64,000 nucleotides of DNA from Streptomyces koelreuteriae (lineage in GTDB: Bacteria > Actinomycetota > Actinomycetes > Streptomycetales > Streptomycetaceae). How positions within the stretch are numbered: the stretch's first letter is position 1; each line of letters begins with the position of its first letter. The translations under genes and the position numbers were made by a program. Location: the NCBI RefSeq assembly GCF_018604545.1, contig NZ_CP075896.1, forward strand, positions 8,184,001-8,248,000, given 5' to 3'. Positions 63,013 through 64,000 of the stretch are shown one piece after another. The notes beneath the pieces were generated by a model. That model was not told the DNA's origin, searched no databases, and worked only from the letters and a program-made list of their open reading frames with translations.

Positions 63013-63810
63013 CTACCGGGCGTGCTCAAGCGCCCAGTCGAGGGCCTGGTCGGCGACCTCCTCCCAGCCGGGTGCCGCCGGGAGCAGATGCGGCATGCCC
63101 GGGATCTCCCTGATCTCGGTGACCGTGTTCGACTTGTAGTGCCGGGCGTTGGACTGCTGCACCTTGGGCGGCATCAGGTGGTCCTTCTCCGCCGAGACGA
63201 ACAGCAGCGGCGCACGGGCGTCGTTGTGGTAGTCGACGTAGGTGCTCTGGTGGCCGGGGCGCAGGGTGGCCAGGGCGCTGTCCCAGAAGATGGCGCCGGA
63301 GGCGGGGATCGCGTACCGCTCGTACAGGGCCTTCGACTCCTCTTCCGAGAAGGTGTTGGTGAAGGCGTAGTGCCACTGCTCGGCGGTCAGACCGACCGCG
63401 CGATGCCGGTTGGCCGGGTTCTTCAGGACCGGGAAGGCCGCCTTGATCTGTGTCAGCGGCACGACGGCGACGCCCTCCGTGGGCGCGGAGCACATGGCCA
63501 CCCCGGCCGCGCCCAGGCCGCGGTCCAGCAGGAGCTGGACGAACACGCCGCCGGCGGAGTGGCCGATCAGGATGGGTGGCTTGTCCAGGGCCCGGACCTC
63601 CTGCTCCAGGCCTGCGACGATCTCCTCGACGGTGACCTTCTCGATGGGCGCGGTGTCGGCGTTGAGCGACTCGACCTCCACCTCGAAGCCGGGGTAGGCG
63701 GGCGCGATGACGCGGTAGCCGCGCTTCTTGTAGTGGTCGATCCAGTGTTCCCAGCTGCGGGGTGTCACCCAGAAGCCGTGGATGAGGACGATGGTGTCCG
63801 GGGTGCTCAT
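63013..63810 (-). CDS. Alpha/beta hydrolase, 265 aa
   Basis: Starts MSTPDTIVLIHGFWVTPRSW. Oxyanion motif HGFW, nucleophile elbow PILIGHSAGGVFVQ (Ser in GHSAG), acid in SAEKDHLMP and a late His in GMPHLLP. No signal peptide, so cytosolic. Substrate unknown; similar enzymes are annotated as esterases or haloperoxidase-like proteins. A second hydrolase follows on the same strand upstream (63835 on), perhaps the same operon. Confidence 0.88.
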   Translation of the reverse strand: MSTPDTIVLIHGFWVTPRSWEHWIDHYKKRGYRVIAPAYPGFEVEVESLNADTAPIEKVTVEEIVAGLEQEVRALDKPPILIGHSAGGVFVQLLLDRGLGAAGVAMCSAPTEGVAVVPLTQIKAAFPVLKNPANRHRAVGLTAEQWHYAFTNTFSEEESKALYERYAIPASGAIFWDSALATLRPGHQSTYVDYHNDARAPLLFVSAEKDHLMPPKVQQSNARHYKSNTVTEIREIPGMPHLLPAAPGWEEVADQALDWALEHAR

Positions 63811-63834
63811 GGCTGCTGTTCCTTCCGGAGGGTC

Positions 63835-64000
63835 TCAGCGGGTGGCGCGGTACGCGGCCTCGATCTGCCGCACGACGGCGTCCGGCCGGGACATCATCAC
63901 GACGTGCGAGGCACCCTTCACTTCTACGGTCCTGCTGCCGGCCCGACCGGCCATGAACCGCTGAAGGGCGGGCGGAATGACACGATCGGCTCCGGCGACG
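63835..64000 (-). CDS. Alpha/beta hydrolase, C-terminal part (cut by window edge)
   Basis: The last 54 residues: VAGADRVIPPALQRFMAGRA at the edge, then VEVKGASHVVMMSRPDAVVR with the C-terminal catalytic His in ASHVVM, ending AAYRATR. This is the typical end of an esterase/epoxide-hydrolase-like protein. The start lies beyond the window. It ends 24 bp before the start of the next hydrolase, so the two are likely co-transcribed. Confidence 0.75.
   Translation of the reverse strand, partial: VAGADRVIPPALQRFMAGRAGSRTVEVKGASHVVMMSRPDAVVRQIEAAYRATR

Noticed and set aside
1..64000. tRNA, rRNA or known riboswitch genes
   Set aside because: None recognised on reading; a covariance-model scan would be needed to exclude small RNAs.

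Overview
The window is very GC-rich with strong third-position GC bias. It carries snapalysin, a rifamycin phosphotransferase with its RAE promoter element, an OsdR/DevR-type dormancy cluster, and rare TTA (bldA-type) codons in regulatory genes. Together these point to a Streptomyces or a very close relative, probably in an accessory or arm-like part of the chromosome, because insertion sequences, gene remnants and frameshifted genes are frequent.

Layout. 0-2 kb: dihydroxyacetone kinase operon dhaK-dhaL-dhaM, minus strand, with dhaM cut by the window edge. 2-6 kb: decayed IS21-family and IS5-family elements, an orphan hypothetical gene and a cbrC tail. 6-8.5 kb: an F420-reductase-like dehydrogenase and an inositol-monophosphatase-like gene, divergent from a LysR regulator. 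9-13.8 kb: a two-component system, a 25-bp tandem repeat, a strong terminator and an MMPL exporter. 13.8-18.7 kb: a graveyard (FAD monooxygenase tail, frameshifted sigJ fused head to head with a truncated ahpD-like gene, NRPS and E2 acyltransferase fragments) around an intact but solitary rpoA. 18.8-29.1 kb: an FG-GAP protein and an OsdR/OsdK-type redox/dormancy cluster (CBS-BON protein, universal stress protein, cNMP-fold protein, antiporter operon, response regulator, GAF kinase). 29.2-32.8 kb: MepB, a Tat-exported FAD oxidoreductase, a lipoprotein and a small acidic protein.

The most striking region is 32.9-52.3 kb. It holds four paralogous Hsp70/actin-fold proteins and two pairs of dynamin-like GTPases, each pair one long IniA-like and one short IniC-like protein. 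An ECF sigma factor with a TTA codon and a 65-residue partner lie in the middle. A Crp-type regulator and a protein resembling class III nucleotide cyclases sit at one end. In all four Hsp70-like proteins a biotinyl/lipoyl-like barrel without the usual lysine appears to replace the substrate-binding domain; three of the four continue into a WD40-like propeller. Start/stop overlaps and short gaps suggest one roughly 13-kb minus-strand transcription unit. A similar GGAACAAA...ATCC motif lies in front of both arms. I infer a membrane-remodelling or envelope-stress/defence module; its function is unknown to me.

52.4-64 kb: a GH95 alpha-fucosidase gene broken by one frameshift, a secreted alpha/beta hydrolase, rph (rifamycin phosphotransferase) with the RAE, a decayed aminoglycoside-phosphotransferase-like gene, snapalysin and two alpha/beta hydrolases (the last cut by the window edge).

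All functional statements rest on reading motifs by eye; no database search was possible.
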